Below, in pieces: positions 62,802-64,000 of a DNA stretch of 64,000 bases. The stretch spans positions 5,704,001-5,768,000 of the forward strand of contig NZ_CP113068.1 of assembly GCF_026625885.1 (NCBI RefSeq). Reading direction: 5' to 3'. The notes under the pieces were generated by a model. The model worked only from the letters and a program-made list of their open reading frames with translations, was not told the origin of the DNA and did no database searches. The DNA comes from Roseateles sp. SL47. GTDB taxonomy: Bacteria > Pseudomonadota > Gammaproteobacteria > Burkholderiales > Burkholderiaceae_C. The translations under genes and the position numbers were made by a program. Numbering within the stretch: position 1 is the first letter of the stretch; each line of letters begins with the position of its first letter.

Positions 62802-64000
62802 ATGCGCGCCCTGCTCCCCACCACACACCACAGCTGGCCGCTCCACGATGCGGCCTCGAGCCGTGCGGTGGAGCAGGCCGCCTTGTTGCAACAGGCCCCG
62901 CACCAGTTGATCGAACGGGCCGGATGGGCCGTCGCCCGGCTGGCCCTGGCCTTGTATCCGCATGCCCGCTCGGCAGTGGTGCTGGCGGGGCCGGGCAACA
63001 ACGGCGGGGATGCCCTGATCGCCGCACGCTGGCTGGCGGCACGGGGCTGGCACCTGCACATTCACCGCATCGGCCCTCCGCCGCGGGAAGGCAGCGATGC
63101 CGCCCATGCGCTGCGCGCGGCCCAGGCGGCGGGATTGACGATCCAGCAGGGGCCACCCAGCGACACGAGTGCGTGGACGGAGGTCGACCTCTGGATCGAC
63201 GGCCTGCTGGGACTGGGCGCGAATCGTGCGCCGGAGGGGGACATCGCCGCAGCCATCCGCACGGCCAATGCCCATCACGCGCCCGTCCTCGCCATTGATG
63301 TCCCCAGTGGCTTGCAGCCAGACACCGGTCAGACCTCCGGCGCGGACACCATCGTGGCCGCCCACACCTTGTCGTTACTCACCCTGAAACCGGGCCTCGT
63401 GACCGGCGAAGGCCGGGCCCACACGGGCCGGATCTGGTTCGACGATCTCGACACCCCTCCCGCTCCGCAGCACCCGCCCGGCGCGCAATTGCTCGGCCTG
63501 GAGGTGCTGGCGGGCTGGCAGCAGGCTCATCCCCGAGGCGCCACCAGCCACAAAGGCCGGCAGGGCGACGTGGTCGTGCTGGGCGGGGCCCCTGGCATGC
63601 GCGGCGCCGCCTGGCTGGCCGCCACCGCCGCACTGACCGCTGGCGCCGGCAGGGTCTATGCGGCCCTGCCCGAGGACGATGGACTGCCCTGGCCCGCCCG
63701 GCCGGAGCTGATGCACTGGCCGGCCGAGCGCTGGAGCCAAGCGCACGCCTGGCGCGACGCCGTCGTGGTGTGCGGCTGCGGCGGCGGTACGGCGATCCTG
63801 CCCTGGCTGGATGCGGTCTTGCATGAGGCGCGCCATCTGGTGCTGGATGCCGATGGGCTGAATCTTGTGGCCGACGACGCGGGCCTGGCGCGCCGGCTCA
63901 CAGCCCGCCACAGCCACGGCCTTCACACCCTGATGACACCCCATCCGTTGGAGGCCGCCCGGCTGCTGGGCCTCGGCAGCACAGGTGCGGTGCAGTGCGA
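62802..64000 (+). CDS. nnr: Bifunctional NAD(P)H-hydrate repair enzyme (partial at right edge)
   Basis: Open from ATG 62802 to the end of the window (399 codons) with no stop. The N-terminal YjeF_N epimerase shows AHQLIERAG-like residues, VVLAGPGNNGGDALIAARWLA and DGLLGLGANRAPEGD; the C-terminal ADP-dependent dehydratase shows HKGRQGDVVVLGGAPGMRGAAWLAA, LVLDADGLNLVA and LMTPHPLEAARLLG. Together they epimerise and dehydrate damaged NAD(P)H hydrates. The last part of the kinase-like domain is beyond the window. Confidence 0.9.
   Translation, partial: MRALLPTTHHSWPLHDAASSRAVEQAALLQQAPHQLIERAGWAVARLALALYPHARSAVVLAGPGNNGGDALIAARWLAARGWHLHIHRIGPPPREGSDAAHALRAAQAAGLTIQQGPPSDTSAWTEVDLWIDGLLGLGANRAPEGDIAAAIRTANAHHAPVLAIDVPSGLQPDTGQTSGADTIVAAHTLSLLTLKPGLVTGEGRAHTGRIWFDDLDTPPAPQHPPGAQLLGLEVLAGWQQAHPRGATSHKGRQGDVVVLGGAPGMRGAAWLAATAALTAGAGRVYAALPEDDGLPWPARPELMHWPAERWSQAHAWRDAVVVCGCGGGTAILPWLDAVLHEARHLVLDADGLNLVADDAGLARRLTARHSHGLHTLMTPHPLEAARLLGLGSTGAVQC

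Noticed and set aside
62109..63365. 418-codon minus-strand frame over dadA and nnr
   Set aside because: Antisense to two genes with clear cofactor-binding motifs.

Overview
The window is a GC-rich (roughly two-thirds G+C by eye) chromosomal segment of a Gram-negative bacterium. Gene content and order (rpsF-priB-rpsR-rplI-dnaB; rpsB-tsf-pyrH-frr-uppS-cdsA-dxr-rseP-bamA-skp-lpxD-fabZ-lpxA-lpxB-rnhB-trmH; PriB; PpsA beside PpsR) point to a betaproteobacterium of the order Burkholderiales, probably in the Roseateles/Mitsuaria/Rubrivivax neighbourhood. The genus is inference. I see no tRNA, rRNA, CRISPR array, prophage or insertion sequence.

1-12.3 kb is accessory: a partial unknown gene, a lipid A phosphoethanolamine transferase (EptA/MCR type), a stand-alone CheY, a GAF protein, a secreted double-retropepsin/TPR protein and a Ste24-like M48 protease. 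A compact run follows of lipocalin, DUF2256, FeS-type (6-4) photolyase/cryptochrome and DUF2878, then a Tat-exported amidohydrolase. 12.5-17 kb carries a divergent cbb3-type oxidase cluster (ccoN, ccoO, mono-haem cytochrome c, a 33-residue membrane peptide, a Sco copper chaperone, a membrane protein). Its ccoN has an in-frame TAG where a Trp codon is expected. Convergent to it is a PA0069-family radical SAM gene with a near-consensus LexA box over its start codon.

18.8-26.5 kb is a homogentisate (tyrosine/phenylacetate-type) catabolic locus. A minus-strand operon (MBL hydrolase, flavin monooxygenase, DUF2783, hmgA, fahA) diverges from an iclR-maiA pair across a short region with a perfect palindrome. 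26.5-34.4 kb is a polyol (mannitol/arabinitol/sorbitol) operon: binding protein, a 126-nt inverted repeat, two permeases, ATPase, polyol dehydrogenase, AraC regulator and PfkB sugar kinase. 34.6-45 kb holds a BaiN/HI0933 flavoprotein, the rpsF-to-dnaB operon, a large sodium/solute symporter with an EF-hand-like loop, and the divergent ppsA/ppsR pair. 45-60.3 kb is the conserved translation/isoprenoid/lipid A/outer-membrane assembly block, all on the minus strand. The end holds a 1-kb intergenic region with tandem repeats, a DadA-like oxidase and the start of nnr.

A recurring oddity is 6-bp or 12-bp repeat tracts, inside the sco gene, inside the flavin monooxygenase gene and upstream of rpsB. 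The strongest leads are the ccoN amber codon, the LexA-boxed radical SAM gene, the photolyase/lipocalin/DUF run, the inverted repeat in the polyol operon and the repeat tracts.
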